DNA from: Pseudomonas sp. C2B4
GTDB taxonomy: Bacteria; Pseudomonadota; Gammaproteobacteria; Pseudomonadales; Pseudomonadaceae
Direction: 5' to 3'
DNA: 64,000 nucleotides
Assembly (NCBI RefSeq): GCF_013359695.1
Contig: NZ_JABFMU010000001.1
Span: forward strand, 292,228 to 356,227
Shown here: positions 10,052-19,594 of the stretch, one piece after another
Layout: the number at the start of each line of letters is the position of its first letter
Position numbering within the stretch: position 1 is the stretch's first letter
Translations under genes and position numbers: made by a program
The notes under the pieces: model-generated
What the model was told of the DNA's origin: nothing
What the model saw: only the letters and a program-made list of their open reading frames with translations
Database searches by the model: none

Positions 10052-10462
10052 ATGACCGCACCTTCCATCACCCTTACCCGTCTGGACGTTCAGCGTCTGG
10101 AGCGTCTGATCGACAGCCTGGACGAAACGCTGCCGGGCGTCATCGCGCTGCAAACCGAACTGGACCGCGCCGATACGCTGGTCGGCCACGATGAAGTGCC
10201 CGCCGATGTCGTCACCATGAATTCCCGCGTGCATTGCCGTGAAGAGATCAGCGGCAAGGACTATCACCTGACCCTGGTTTACCCGAAGGATGCCAATGCC
10301 GACGAAGGCAAGATTTCCATCCTGGCACCCGTGGGCAGCGCATTGCTTGGCTTGAAGGTGGGTCAGCACATCGACTGGCCGGCACCGGGCGGCAAAACAC
10401 TGAAGCTGACCCTGCTGGAAGTCGAATCCCAGCCGGCCAATGGCGGTGACTTCCCGGAGTGA
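10052..10462 (+). CDS. rnk: Nucleoside diphosphate kinase regulator Rnk
   Basis: The 136-residue protein starts MTAPSITLTRLDVQRLERL at 10052, with AAAGGAG upstream. It combines a short helical N-terminus with a GreA/GreB C-terminal FKBP-like domain (VTMNSRVHCRE, YPKDANADEGKISILAPVGSALLGL). Rnk binds RNA polymerase through this domain and was found in pseudomonads as a suppressor that restores Ndk levels and alginate synthesis in algQ (algR2) mutants. algQ is also in this window, at 22.9 kb. It faces cyaA with only 7 bases between the stops and no separate terminator. Confidence 0.93.
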   Translation: MTAPSITLTRLDVQRLERLIDSLDETLPGVIALQTELDRADTLVGHDEVPADVVTMNSRVHCREEISGKDYHLTLVYPKDANADEGKISILAPVGSALLGLKVGQHIDWPAPGGKTLKLTLLEVESQPANGGDFPE

Positions 10463-10469
10463 CGACCGC

Positions 10470-13313
10470 TCAGACCTGCTCGAGCGCCTCGTTCAATGCG
10501 TGCTCCAGGTCGGCCTTGTAGCGCAGATACAAATTGCTTGATCCCTGACCATCACCGAGCAGGCCCGACAGGTCCAGGTCGGTGATGTAGCAGCGATAGC
10601 GTTCGGTCTCGCGGCGCTGTTCGACGATTTCCCTGGCGACCACGCTGAACAGTTGGTCGCCATGCTCCAGTTCTGAAAACTCCCGCTGATTACAATACAA
10701 CGTGACTTGCACCTTGCCCGGTGTGGCTTTGCCGACGATCGCCTGCACGTCATAGAAAGGTTTATTGACCGGGGTTTGCGGTGCCGGGCGGGCCTCGACC
10801 CGACGGGCCCGGCCTGTACCTGAAGGCAGGAGTTGGTAATACCGGGTGTCCAGGCTCCCGGGTTGACCCGCATCCATCGGTAGCAGGGCGTCGCGTCGGT
10901 ATTGAATCGATTGCAGGAACCGTTGCAGCGGCACCAGCAGACTGTGTTCGTCATGCCACGGCAAACGCTGCTGCCACAGGGCATTGAACTCATCGAGTAC
11001 ATACAGATCGGCCTGGTCTTCGTTGATCCGGTAGAACACCTGCACGCAATCAGGTTGGCCCATGGGCAGCAGCAATGCGAGGTCGCTGTCATCCAGTGCC
11101 ATCGGGTCAAGATGCAGCGGGCTGTAGCTGACCAGGTCCTCACTCAGGTAATCGACCAGCGCCGGCAATGTGGCCAGGGCGACATGATTGACCTGGCCGG
11201 GCACCAGTTCCAGCACGTGGTAATGCTGCTGGACCTGGATCAGGTAGCGGTGATTGAGTTTGCTCAGCAGCAGGGTCTGCGCGGTGTCGATGATCGCTTC
11301 GACGCGCTGGGCGATGAATTGCGCGCGGTTATGGCAGAAACAGCGTACGCGCAGCCGGGGTTGTCGCGGACCGTCCGGCAGGTCGTTGAGGTAATCGCGC
11401 AGGCAGTCGAGCAGGGCGTGGGGGCCATCGAAGCGATTGACCAGCACTTCGTTCCAGCTGTTGAGCGTGACTTGATCCAGGGTCAGCACCAGATTCTCCC
11501 GGACTCCGGCGTAACTCAGGGAGTCGGTGCGTTCGGTGGTCATCAGGATGTTCAAGTCACGGTGGTGCTTGAGCGGGTCGATGCCGACGTTCACCAGGAT
11601 CAGCACTTCGCTGGGCACACTGGCCCGCAGCAAGGGTTCTTCGGCGACGGCCGGCAGGGGCAGGGGAATGCTCTGTTGCAGGCTGCCGAGCAGGTTGAAC
11701 AGCTCGAATTCGCTCAAGTCGCTGCTGCCAGGGTGCAAGGCCAGACGGGTGCTGCTGTCGATCACGCCGTTGCGGTGGCACCAGGTGAGCAATTCGAGCA
11801 ATTGGCGGCTGCGTTTGATCGGCGCGAAATGCTCCCACTCCAGAGCGGTCAGACTGCCGTTGTACAGGCCCCACTGAGATTGCCCAGGTTCCTTCCTGTT
11901 GGCCGCGTGCACCAGTGTCAGGGTGTCTTCGGCCAGGTCCGGGGCAATTCCCGGGTTGATGAATTCGACCTTGTCCGCCTTGCGCTCAAAGGCCGCGTAC
12001 AGGCGTCGGCCCAGTACGCTGAGATCACGCTTGTTGATCAGGCTGACGGTCTGTTCGTTGCGGGCGAACTGGGTCAAAAAGCGGTAACTGTAATTCAGCT
12101 CGGTGACCAGCGCCCGGCGCTCGGAACTGACCTGGCGGACTTTCCACTGGCTGCGGCTGTCGAGCAGGGCCAGCTGGCGCTGGTCCCAATGCCATTCACG
12201 GGCCAGGCGCTCCAGTAAGGTACGCTGCCAGCTTTGGGTGCGGCTGTTGCCGGTGAGTTTGCGATTGACCTTCAGGTACAGCGCGCGCCTTACCAGCTCC
12301 AGCCGCTCCGGCTCGTTGCGGGCAATGAGGTATTCCTCGATGCGCCGGTACACCACTACGTATGGATCCAGCTCATCCAGGTCGAGCCGGTTGGCGAACA
12401 CCGCTTGTTTGAAGCGCAGGCTCAGGCACTGGACCCTTGGGTGTTCACTGGCGTACACCTCGGTCAGCAACAGCTTGAGCACTGATTTGTAGGGCGACTC
12501 GATGCCCTTGAACAACTGCCACAATCCGGCGCCGATAAATTCCCCAGGCGGGATAAAAGCGAGGTTTCCCAGGTCCAGGGTTTCGTCGGCGCGAATGAAG
12601 CGCTTGGAAGTCAGCGTATGGGTGTATCGATCGTAGCTCGCTTCCTCGTAGACCGGCACCAGCCACCAGATCGGCGTGCGCCCGGCCAGCCAGATCGCGG
12701 TGCGGTAGAACTCGTCCAGCAGCAGGTAGTGCTGGGTGGTGCCGCAGTTTTCGGAGCTGAGTTGATTGTCGCGCTCGCCTCGCACGAAGCGGGCCGGGTC
12801 GATCAGGAAAAAGTGCGCCTCGGCGCCCTGGCTGGCAGCCCAGGCTTCGAGTAACTGACATTTTTTGCGCAGCTCAGTGAGTTCGTGTTCTTTCAAGTCG
12901 GAAGCATGGCACACCCACACATCCATATCGCTTTGATCGGCCTGGGCCAGGGTGCCGAGGCTGCCCATCAGGAACAGGCCATGAATCGGGCGGGGCGGAT
13001 TGCTGCCGTGGCGTGGCTTGTAGGAAAACGAGCGGGTCAGGCGCTGGGCTTCGGCGAGGACGTTGGCGTCCGGTTCGAAATTCGACAGTCCGGCCGGCGT
13101 GCTGCCCGAGACATAACCTGGCAACAGCGGATGATTGACGTGGAAAAACAGCGGCAGGAGGTTGAGCACACCTTGCTGGCGGGGCGACAACCCCTCCATG
13201 GCCCGCGCCATCCGGCCTTCGTTGAGCTTTAGAAAACGCGCGCGCAGTTGGCTGAGAACCTTGCGGTCGATTCCCTCGTCCAGATCGGGGCGGATTTCAT
13301 GGGTGCGGATCAT
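10470..13313 (-). CDS. cyaA: Class I adenylate cyclase
   Basis: The 947-residue protein begins MIRTHEIRPDLDEGIDRKVL and has the nucleotidyltransferase motif of class I cyclases, Gly117-Ser118 followed by Asp129 and Asp131 (GSLGTLAQADQSDMDVWV). The N-terminal half is catalytic and the C-terminal half is the regulatory region. It makes cAMP for Vfr/Crp-type regulation. In P. aeruginosa CyaA is the minor cyclase beside CyaB. It is a single gene; the long rightward open frames inside it are shadows. Confidence 0.95.
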   Translation of the reverse strand: MIRTHEIRPDLDEGIDRKVLSQLRARFLKLNEGRMARAMEGLSPRQQGVLNLLPLFFHVNHPLLPGYVSGSTPAGLSNFEPDANVLAEAQRLTRSFSYKPRHGSNPPRPIHGLFLMGSLGTLAQADQSDMDVWVCHASDLKEHELTELRKKCQLLEAWAASQGAEAHFFLIDPARFVRGERDNQLSSENCGTTQHYLLLDEFYRTAIWLAGRTPIWWLVPVYEEASYDRYTHTLTSKRFIRADETLDLGNLAFIPPGEFIGAGLWQLFKGIESPYKSVLKLLLTEVYASEHPRVQCLSLRFKQAVFANRLDLDELDPYVVVYRRIEEYLIARNEPERLELVRRALYLKVNRKLTGNSRTQSWQRTLLERLAREWHWDQRQLALLDSRSQWKVRQVSSERRALVTELNYSYRFLTQFARNEQTVSLINKRDLSVLGRRLYAAFERKADKVEFINPGIAPDLAEDTLTLVHAANRKEPGQSQWGLYNGSLTALEWEHFAPIKRSRQLLELLTWCHRNGVIDSSTRLALHPGSSDLSEFELFNLLGSLQQSIPLPLPAVAEEPLLRASVPSEVLILVNVGIDPLKHHRDLNILMTTERTDSLSYAGVRENLVLTLDQVTLNSWNEVLVNRFDGPHALLDCLRDYLNDLPDGPRQPRLRVRCFCHNRAQFIAQRVEAIIDTAQTLLLSKLNHRYLIQVQQHYHVLELVPGQVNHVALATLPALVDYLSEDLVSYSPLHLDPMALDDSDLALLLPMGQPDCVQVFYRINEDQADLYVLDEFNALWQQRLPWHDEHSLLVPLQRFLQSIQYRRDALLPMDAGQPGSLDTRYYQLLPSGTGRARRVEARPAPQTPVNKPFYDVQAIVGKATPGKVQVTLYCNQREFSELEHGDQLFSVVAREIVEQRRETERYRCYITDLDLSGLLGDGQGSSNLYLRYKADLEHALNEALEQV

Positions 13314-13505
13314 GTCAGCTCAAACCGGCTCGCAGGGCTCGGACGTGGGGCTCTCAGGTGAGGGGAGTTTAGCGCCTCGGTCCCGGGACATTTAAGCTGA
13401 ATTTGGTTTTCTGACGCCAGATTTATATCGCGGGGCGACGTCAGGCGGCAGGGAGTGCCCGCGGAAATCCCATGGCGGGGGTTTCCGTGGGCGATACGCT
13501 GGAAT

Positions 13506-13751
13506 TCAGGCTGTTTCTTCGGCTTTCAGAATGGTGAGCACGGTTTGCACACTTTGCGCGGCATCACGTCCCAGACTGGTCAGATAACCACCATCGGGCT
13601 GGTCAATCAGTTCTTTTTCGTACAGGCGTTGGGCGGCGGCAATGGCTTTCGGGGCAGCGGTCTGATGAATTTTCAGGCCTTCCTGGGAACTGTCCAGGTT
13701 GAAGAGTGCGAGGATTTCCAGTTCGGCAACCAACTCAGGGGTAAGCGACAT
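13506..13751 (-). CDS. TIGR02647 family protein
   Basis: The 81-residue protein begins MSLTPELVAELEILALFNLD and contains LYEKELIDQPDGGYLTSLGRDAAQSVQ. This is the pseudomonad TIGR02647 family, predicted winged-helix-like from the pattern of helices and a YLTSLG wing. Its function is unknown. It lies upstream of cyaA on the same strand, separated by about 190 bases. The ribosome site GGAG is 9 bases before the ATG. Confidence 0.85.
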   Translation of the reverse strand: MSLTPELVAELEILALFNLDSSQEGLKIHQTAAPKAIAAAQRLYEKELIDQPDGGYLTSLGRDAAQSVQTVLTILKAEETA

Positions 13752-13847
13752 AAGGACTCCAGACTTTCTAGGAATTGGACGACAGCGCCCCTAAGGTGAA
13801 CCCGCCGGTGCGGCATGTCCAGTGCTCGCAGCAGGCTTTTTTCTCTC

Positions 13848-13944
13848 TGTAGGAGCGAGCTCGCTCGCGATGGTCGCAAACGATGACGCTGGAGCCCTGA
13901 CAGCCCGCGGCGGTCTCGGGTTTTTCGCGAGCTCGCTCCTACAG
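13848..13944. repeat. REPIN, GTAGGAGCGAGC type
   Basis: CTGTAGGAGCGAGCTCGCTCGCGA at 13848-13871 has an inverted partner TTCGCGAGCTCGCTCCTAC at 13924-13943. This is a second REP subfamily (GTAGG instead of GTGGG). It lies between two leftward small genes. Confidence 0.8.
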
Positions 13945-13955
13945 GGAAGGCGGGT

Positions 13956-14252
13956 TTATTTCTTTTCCGGTGGCAACTCTGGCAAGGCACGCAGCGCCGC
14001 TTCGTACCACTCAGTGTTGAATGCACGGTCCTCCTCGAGGATGGCGTCGATTTCTATCGCCAATACGTGGGCCATCAGGTTGAGGATTTCTTCCCGCTCG
14101 TAACCCACCAGTGTCAGCTTGTTGAAGGTTGCCTTGGCCGCTGGCGGGTTATCGCTTTCGATCTGGTTTTCGATGGCTTCGATCAGCGTGTTCTCGGCGA
14201 ACTCTTCTTCGTCGATGTCGTCTTGGCTGGTGCCGGGGGTTGGCTCGCTCAT
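13956..14252 (-). CDS. Conserved hypothetical acidic protein
   Basis: The 98-residue protein begins MSEPTPGTSQDDIDEEEFAEN; I chose the ATG at 14252, after AGGAG, over the in-frame upstream start at 14291. The first 40 residues are acidic and probably disordered. The rest is helical with VGYEREEILNLMAHVLAIEI. I do not recognise a function. It is a small protein kept in pseudomonads at this locus near cyaA. No membrane segment or metal motif is visible. Confidence 0.8.
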   Translation of the reverse strand: MSEPTPGTSQDDIDEEEFAENTLIEAIENQIESDNPPAAKATFNKLTLVGYEREEILNLMAHVLAIEIDAILEEDRAFNTEWYEAALRALPELPPEKK

Positions 14253-14376
14253 GGCAGGCTCCTCTAGGAAAGGTGGCCAGTTTACCCGCATTCAGGGCTG
14301 TGATGCTGCTGGCGAGAACGTCCCTGGCGTTCTATAACAGGCACTGCCAACCCCTGCACGGCCTGGAGGCTATGTG

Positions 14377-15036
14377 ATGCTCAAGCTTTATGGATTCTCC
14401 GTCAGCAACTACTACAACATGGTCAAGCTGGCGCTATTGGAAAAGGGACTGCCATTCGAAGAAGTACCGTTTTATGCCGGGCAGACACCTGAGGCGCTGG
14501 CCATCAGCCCCCGCGGCAAGGTGCCGGTGCTGGGTGCCGAACAGGGTTTCATCAATGAAACCAGTGTGATCCTCGAATACATCGAGCAAAGCCAGAAAGG
14601 CACGCCGCTGCTGCCGAGCGATCCCTTTGAACGGGCGCAGGTGCTGGCGTTGGCCAAGGAAATCGAGCTGTACATCGAACTGCCGGCTCGCGCCTGTTAT
14701 CCGGAAGCGTTTTTCGGCATGAAGCTGCCCGAGGCCATCAAGGAAAAAACAAAAGCCGAGTTGCTGCTGGGGGTTGCATCCCTGGGCAGGCACGGCAAGT
14801 TCAGTCCCTATGTGGCAGGCAACAGCCTGAGCGTGGCGGATCTGTACTTCCTGTACAGCGTGCCGCTGGCCTGTGGAGTGGCAAAAAAGCTGTTTGATAT
14901 CGATCTGCTGGCGGAGTTGCCGGCTGCCAAGGCGCTGCTGGAGCGTCTGGAGGACAATCCGAACGTTCAGCGGATTGCGGCGGATAAGGAAGCAGCGATG
15001 CCGGCGTTTATGGCGATGGTCGCGTCCAAGAAGTAG
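14377..15036 (+). CDS. Glutathione S-transferase family protein
   Basis: The 219-residue protein starts MLKLYGFSVSNYYNMVKLAL. The ATG at 14377 is preferred over the GTG one codon upstream, because GGAGG lies 7 bases before it. The N-terminal thioredoxin-like domain has the SPRGKVPVL cis-proline loop and the NETSVILEYIEQ glutathione-binding Glu/Ser pair. The C-terminal all-helical domain contains VAGNSLSVADLYFLYSVPLA. The likely catalytic residue is Ser9 or Tyr12-13. The substrate is unknown. It is a single gene. Confidence 0.92.
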   Translation: MLKLYGFSVSNYYNMVKLALLEKGLPFEEVPFYAGQTPEALAISPRGKVPVLGAEQGFINETSVILEYIEQSQKGTPLLPSDPFERAQVLALAKEIELYIELPARACYPEAFFGMKLPEAIKEKTKAELLLGVASLGRHGKFSPYVAGNSLSVADLYFLYSVPLACGVAKKLFDIDLLAELPAAKALLERLEDNPNVQRIAADKEAAMPAFMAMVASKK

Positions 15037-15061
15037 GTTTGTAGCGTTCTGCAGTCAGTCA

Positions 15062-15135
15062 TCGTGAGCAGGCTCGCTCCCACAGGGTTTGATGTGTAAA
15101 CACAACCCAATGTGGGAGCGAGCCTGCTCGCGAAG
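15062..15135. repeat. REP pair in the opposite orientation (tail-to-tail)
   Basis: A diverged copy TCGTGAGCAGGCTCGCTCCCAC (15062-15083) is followed by GTGGGAGCGAGCCTGCTCGC (15112-15131). The order of arms is the reverse of the 88-base units. It starts next to the stop of argH (15139) and lies between convergent genes. Confidence 0.85.
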
Positions 15136-15138
15136 CTT

Positions 15139-16533
15139 TTAACGGCTGGCGAGCAGTGCCTGACCGCGAGCCACGGCAGCCTTGACCTGCGCTGGTGCCG
15201 TACCGCCAATGTGGTTGCGGGCGTTGACCGAACCTTCCAGGGTCAGCACGGCGAACACGTCCTGATCGATCTGGTCGCTGAACTTGCGCAGTTCTTCAAG
15301 GCTCATTTCCGCCAGATCCTTGCCGCTTTCCACGCCGTACTTCACGGCATGCCCAACGATTTCGTGGCAGTCACGGAATGGCAGGCCGCGACGCACCAGG
15401 TAGTCAGCCAGGTCGGTCGCGGTGGAGAAACCGCGCAGGGCCGCTTCGCGCATCATGGCATGCTTGGGTTTGATCGCCGGGATCATGTCGGCGAAGGCCC
15501 GCAGCGAGTCGCGCAGGGTGTCGGCGGCGTCGAACAGCGGTTCCTTGTCTTCCTGGTTGTCCTTGTTGTAGGCCAGGGGCTGGCCTTTCATCAGGGTCAG
15601 CAGGCCCATTAGCGCGCCGAATACACGACCGGTCTTGCCACGTACCAGCTCTGGCACGTCCGGGTTTTTCTTTTGCGGCATGATCGAACTGCCGGTGCAG
15701 AAACGGTCTGGCAGATCGATGAACTGGAACTGAGCGCTGGTCCACAGCACCAGCTCTTCGGAGAAGCGCGACAAGTGCATCATCGCGATGCTCGCGGCCG
15801 AGCAGAACTCGATGGCGAAGTCGCGATCGGACACGTTGTCCAGGGAGTTGCCGCCGACTGCGTCGAAGCCCAGCAGTTGGGCCGTGTATTCGCGGTCGAT
15901 CGGGTAGGTGGTTCCGGCCAGCGCGGCGCTGCCCAGCGGCATGCGGTTGGTGCGCTTGCGGCAGTCGACCAGGCGCTCGTAGTCGCGGCTGAGCATTTCG
16001 AACCAGGCCAGCATGTGGTGCCCGAAGGTCACCGGCTGTGCGGTTTGCAGGTGGGTGAAGCCCGGCATGATGCTGCCCGCTTCACGCTCGGCCTGCTCCA
16101 GCAAACCTTTTTGCAGGCGGGTGATTTCGCTCAGGATCAGGTCGATCTCGTCGCGCAGCCACAGGCGGATGTCGGTGGCGACCTGGTCGTTGCGGCTGCG
16201 ACCGGTGTGCAGCTTTTTACCGGTCACGCCGATGCGGTCGGTCAGGCGCGCCTCGATGTTCATGTGCACATCTTCCAGGTCGACGCGCCAATCGAACTGG
16301 CCGGCCTCGATTTCACCCTGGATGGTCTTCAGGCCATCGATGATGCTGTCGCGCTCGGCATCCGTCAGCACGCCGACCTTGGCCAGCATGGTGGCGTGGG
16401 CGATCGAGCCCATGATGTCGTGGCGATACAGGCGCTGGTCGAAGGTGACGGAGGCGGTGAAGCGGGCGACGAAGGCGTCGACGGGTTCACTGAAGCGGCC
16501 GCCCCAGGACTGATTGGTCTTGTCAGTGCTCAT
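15139..16533 (-). CDS. argH: Argininosuccinate lyase
   Basis: The 464-residue protein starts [20 protein letters not shown]; the longer frame up to 16677 adds non-conserved residues. The fumarase/aspartase superfamily signature [12 protein letters not shown] is at 281-292 with the catalytic Ser282/283, and the His in [10 protein letters not shown] (His161) is the other active-site residue. ArgH splits argininosuccinate into arginine and fumarate, the last step of arginine synthesis. The next gene in the other direction is algR, as in other pseudomonads, where the kinase gene algZ normally lies between. Confidence 0.97.
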   Translation of the reverse strand: MSTDKTNQSWGGRFSEPVDAFVARFTASVTFDQRLYRHDIMGSIAHATMLAKVGVLTDAERDSIIDGLKTIQGEIEAGQFDWRVDLEDVHMNIEARLTDRIGVTGKKLHTGRSRNDQVATDIRLWLRDEIDLILSEITRLQKGLLEQAEREAGSIMPGFTHLQTAQPVTFGHHMLAWFEMLSRDYERLVDCRKRTNRMPLGSAALAGTTYPIDREYTAQLLGFDAVGGNSLDNVSDRDFAIEFCSAASIAMMHLSRFSEELVLWTSAQFQFIDLPDRFCTGSSIMPQKKNPDVPELVRGKTGRVFGALMGLLTLMKGQPLAYNKDNQEDKEPLFDAADTLRDSLRAFADMIPAIKPKHAMMREAALRGFSTATDLADYLVRRGLPFRDCHEIVGHAVKYGVESGKDLAEMSLEELRKFSDQIDQDVFAVLTLEGSVNARNHIGGTAPAQVKAAVARGQALLASR

Positions 16534-16578
16534 GAATTCGCTCGTATCGGCTGAAGAAAGTTGGCGTTGAAACTGCCG

Positions 16579-16600
16579 CGGATAATAACAGGGTTGCCAA
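16579..16600 (-). promoter_or_regulatory. Promoter-like element upstream of argH, shared with hemC
   Basis: Read leftward it is TTGGC-AACC-CTGTTATTATCCG, with a good -10 hexamer TATTAT. A copy with the same 5 + N4 + 13 layout lies just before hemC at 17824-17845. I see no convincing -35 in either. It is 46 bases before the argH ATG. Confidence 0.35.
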
Positions 16601-16778
16601 TCCTGTCGCTGACACTGGTCGACTGGTTTTTCAGAACGCAGGTCATGCCCGGGGCGGGTCCCGGGCAAATTGCACAACGATATTTTTCATTTGAGCAATA
16701 TCGTCCCGGCAACCGTCTACAGTTGGACAGTAGGATCAGCGCACTTCTCGGTGTAGACGCTGACTATAAGGAGAGGGG

Positions 16779-16991
16779 GTGTTCATATTGCGTATCAGCA
16801 AACCCTGTGGCGATGTGTCGCCTACGCGGGCCTGGGCCGCCAATTACCCGTCGGATGAAAATTTTACCGCCGGACGAGCGGCACTTTTTGACGCTCGGGC
16901 TAGTCTTAGCGTGGATCGCGGTGACGGACGTCACTTCCCCTGTCTACGCTATCCTTGTGCGAGACTCACGCAGGAATCCAGCGCAATATGA
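16779..16991 (+). pseudogene. Probable remnant of sensor kinase gene algZ (fimS)
   Basis: Only about 450 bases separate argH from algR, too short for the roughly 350-residue AlgZ found at this place in P. aeruginosa. A 70-codon frame starting with GTG at 16779 (AAGGAG 6 bases upstream) ends LFDARASLSVDRGDGRHF...YPCARLTQESSAI. That end resembles the C-terminus of a LytS/AlgZ-type histidine kinase ATPase domain. Its stop TGA overlaps the algR ATG as ATGA, the arrangement of coupled algZ-algR genes. No H box, N box or membrane domain remains. It could instead be a small coupling peptide. The identification as algZ is inference. Confidence 0.45.
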
Positions 16992-17734
16992 ATGTCCTGA
17001 TCGTTGATGACGACCCCCTAGCCCGCGAGCGCCTGAGCCGAATGGTTGGTGAACTCGAGGGATACAGTGTCCTGGAGCCCAGCGCCACGAATGGCGATGA
17101 AGCGTTGGCACTGATCGACAGCCACAAGCCGGATATCGTGCTGCTCGATATCCGCATGCCAGGCCTCGATGGTCTGCAAGTGGCCGCGCGATTGTGCGAG
17201 CGTGAAACCCCGCCCGCCGTGGTGTTTTGCACAGGGCCCGATGAATTTGCCGTGGAAGCCTTACAGGCCAGCGCCGTAGGCTATCTGGTGAAGCCGGTGA
17301 GAACTGAACATCTACATGACGCATTAAAAAAAGCCGAACGCCCCAATCGTATTCAACTCTCGGCCCTGACCCGTCCGGCCGCAGAAAGCGGCAGTGGCCC
17401 TCGCAGCCATATCAGCGCGCGCACCCGTAAAGGGATCGAGCTGATTCCGCTGGATCAGGTGGTCTACTTTATCGCCGATCACAAATACGTGACCTTGCGC
17501 CACGAAGCCGGTGAAGTGCTGCTTGATGAGCCACTCAAGGCCCTTGAAGACGAATTTGGCGACCGTTTCGTGCGCATCCACCGCAATGCACTGGTCGCTC
17601 GCGAGCGTATCGAACGCTTGCAGCGAACGCCTCTGGGACATTTTCAGCTGTTCCTCAAAGGCCTGAATGGCGATGCATTGATCGTCAGCCGACGCCACGT
17701 GGCCGGCGTGCGGAAGATGATGCAGCAGCTTTGA
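16988..17734 (+). CDS. algR: LytTR-type response regulator AlgR
   Basis: The 248-residue protein starts MNVLIVDDDPLARERL and has a receiver domain with phospho-acceptor Asp54 (VLLDIRMPG), Asp7-Asp8-Asp9 acidic pocket and Lys in YLVKPVR. A linker leads to a LytTR DNA-binding domain (RKGIELIPLDQVVYFIADHKYVTL). AlgR controls alginate, twitching motility and other envelope traits in pseudomonads; it is normally partnered with AlgZ. Length equals that of P. aeruginosa AlgR. The kinase seems lost here, so phosphorylation, if it matters, must come from elsewhere. hemC follows on the same strand after 138 bases. Confidence 0.95.
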   Translation: MNVLIVDDDPLARERLSRMVGELEGYSVLEPSATNGDEALALIDSHKPDIVLLDIRMPGLDGLQVAARLCERETPPAVVFCTGPDEFAVEALQASAVGYLVKPVRTEHLHDALKKAERPNRIQLSALTRPAAESGSGPRSHISARTRKGIELIPLDQVVYFIADHKYVTLRHEAGEVLLDEPLKALEDEFGDRFVRIHRNALVARERIERLQRTPLGHFQLFLKGLNGDALIVSRRHVAGVRKMMQQL

Positions 17735-17823
17735 TACGTGGGTCGCAGGCGAATTTCACACCCGATTGCCGGACATCCGGGGCCAGGGAGGCCGAGTAGT
17801 TTCTGATACAAGTCAAAGTGGAT

Positions 17824-17845
17824 TTGGCTGAGCTGTTATTATCCG
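17824..17845 (+). promoter_or_regulatory. Promoter-like element upstream of hemC, shared with argH
   Basis: TTGGC-TGAG-CTGTTATTATCCG ends 27 bases before the hemC ATG. TATTAT can act as the -10 hexamer. The matching element at argH suggests a common promoter type or regulator site. Confidence 0.4.
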
Positions 17846-17872
17846 TCATATCTATTCAGTACGGATTGATCC

Positions 17873-18814
17873 ATGTCCTCTCGCCAGATCCGCATCGCCA
17901 CCCGCAAAAGTGCTCTCGCCCTGTGGCAGGCCGAATACGTAAAAGCCCGCCTGGAGGAGGCCCATCCGGGCCTGCTCGTGACGTTGGTCCCGATGGTCAG
18001 TCGTGGCGACAAGCTGCTCGACTCGCCGTTGTCGAAAATCGGCGGCAAAGGCCTGTTCGTCAAGGAACTGGAAACCGCGCTGCTGGAAAACGAAGCCGAC
18101 ATCGCCGTGCACTCCATGAAAGATGTACCGATGGACTTCCCCGAAGGTCTCGGTCTGTTCTGTATCTGCGAGCGTGAAGACCCCCGTGATGCATTCGTCT
18201 CCAATACCTACGCCAGCCTTGAAGCGTTGCCGCCTGGCAGCATCGTTGGCACGTCGAGCCTGCGCCGCCAGGCCCAGTTGCTGACCCGTCGCCCGGACCT
18301 GGAAATCCGTTTCCTGCGCGGCAACGTCAACACTCGCCTGGCCAAGCTCGATGCCGGCGAATACGACGCCATTATCCTTGCGTCCGCCGGTTTGATCCGC
18401 CTTGGCTTTGAAGATCGCATCACGTCGGCCATCAGTGTCGACGACAGCCTGCCGGCGGGCGGTCAGGGTGCAGTGGGGATCGAGTGCCGCAGTGCCGACA
18501 GCGAAATTCATGCATTGCTGGCGCCGCTGCATCACCAGGACACCGCCACGCGCGTGACCGCCGAACGTGCCCTCAACAAACATCTGAATGGCGGCTGTCA
18601 GGTGCCGATCGCCTGCTACGCCGTGCTTGAAGGCGAGCAGCTCTGGTTGCGTGGCCTGGTGGGTGATCCGAGCGGCGGTCTGCTGCTCAGTGCCCAGGCG
18701 CGTGCGCCGCGTGGCGATGCCGAAGCCTTGGGTGTGCGAGTGGCCGAGGACCTTTTGAGCCAGGGCGCCGCCGACATTCTCAAAGCGGTCTATGGCGAGG
18801 CGGGTCACGAGTGA
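17873..18814 (+). CDS. hemC: Porphobilinogen deaminase (hydroxymethylbilane synthase)
   Basis: The 313-residue protein starts [20 protein letters not shown]. The dipyrromethane cofactor attaches at Cys242 in [10 protein letters not shown], and the catalytic Asp lies in [10 protein letters not shown] (Asp84). It polymerises four porphobilinogens into hydroxymethylbilane in the cytosol. It overlaps hemD by 4 bases, so the first two shared steps of tetrapyrrole ring formation are translationally coupled. Confidence 0.98.
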   Translation: MSSRQIRIATRKSALALWQAEYVKARLEEAHPGLLVTLVPMVSRGDKLLDSPLSKIGGKGLFVKELETALLENEADIAVHSMKDVPMDFPEGLGLFCICEREDPRDAFVSNTYASLEALPPGSIVGTSSLRRQAQLLTRRPDLEIRFLRGNVNTRLAKLDAGEYDAIILASAGLIRLGFEDRITSAISVDDSLPAGGQGAVGIECRSADSEIHALLAPLHHQDTATRVTAERALNKHLNGGCQVPIACYAVLEGEQLWLRGLVGDPSGGLLLSAQARAPRGDAEALGVRVAEDLLSQGAADILKAVYGEAGHE

Positions 18815-19578
18815 CGGGCTGGCGTCTGCTGCTGACGCGTCCGGCGGATGAGTCGGCGGCGCTGAGTGGACTCTTGGCCGATCAGGGGATTTTCAGCAGT
18901 AGCTTGCCGCTTTTGGACATCGTGCCGATCCCTGTCTCTGACACAATCCGCGAGGCGATTCGGGAGCTGGATCGCTACTGCGCAGTGATCGTAGTCAGCA
19001 AGCCTGCGGCGCGGATCGGCGTCGAACTGCTCGAGCGGTTTTGCTCGCAAACACCGCGTGTGAAGTGGTTCAGCGTCGGCGCGGCGACGGCACGGATTCT
19101 CGAGGATCATGGCCTGGAGGTGAGCTTTCCGGAGGAAGGCGATGACAGCGAAGCCTTGCTCGAGCTGGCGAATTTGCGCGAGGCTATCGCCCGGCCCGAT
19201 CCACGTGTGTTGATCCTGCGCGGGGAAGGCGGGCGCGAATTGCTGGCCGAGCGCTTGCGTGAGCGAGGTGCTAGTGTCGAGTATCTGGAGCTGTACCGCC
19301 GCGAGCTGCCGCAGTACCCACCGGCAGCACTGCCGGAACGGATCGAATCTGAACACCTGAATGCACTGGTGGTCAGCAGTGGACAGGGTTTTGAGCACCT
19401 GCATCAATTGGCTGGCGATGCCTGGCCGCGATTGGCGCGGATGCCGTTGTTTGTACCAAGCCCCAGGGTCGCCGAGCTGGCACATGCCGCCGGCGCCCTG
19501 ACAGTTGTGGATTGTCGTGGCGCCAGTGCCGCGGCTTTGCTGACGGCGTTGCGGGAGCATCCCGTGCCCGTTCTCTAA
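18811..19578 (+). CDS. hemD: Uroporphyrinogen-III synthase
   Basis: The 255-residue protein starts with GTG inside the hemC stop (GTGA). It has the two-lobed HemD fold, seen as [16 protein letters not shown] and [20 protein letters not shown], and ends with [15 protein letters not shown]. It cyclises hydroxymethylbilane with inversion of ring D. Sequence conservation in this family is low; identity rests on motif, length and its place between hemC and hemX. Confidence 0.95.
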   Translation: MTGWRLLLTRPADESAALSGLLADQGIFSSSLPLLDIVPIPVSDTIREAIRELDRYCAVIVVSKPAARIGVELLERFCSQTPRVKWFSVGAATARILEDHGLEVSFPEEGDDSEALLELANLREAIARPDPRVLILRGEGGRELLAERLRERGASVEYLELYRRELPQYPPAALPERIESEHLNALVVSSGQGFEHLHQLAGDAWPRLARMPLFVPSPRVAELAHAAGALTVVDCRGASAAALLTALREHPVPVL

Positions 19579-19594
19579 TGCAAAGGATGGATAC

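Noticed and set aside
10902..12218. 438-residue frame on the plus strand over cyaA
   Set aside because: It is antisense to the adenylate cyclase, Gln-rich and without domains.
16561..17007. 148-codon frame across the argH-algR gap
   Set aside because: It lacks a ribosome site, runs into algR out of frame, and shows no similarity that I can recognise; the 16779-16991 frame explains the region better.
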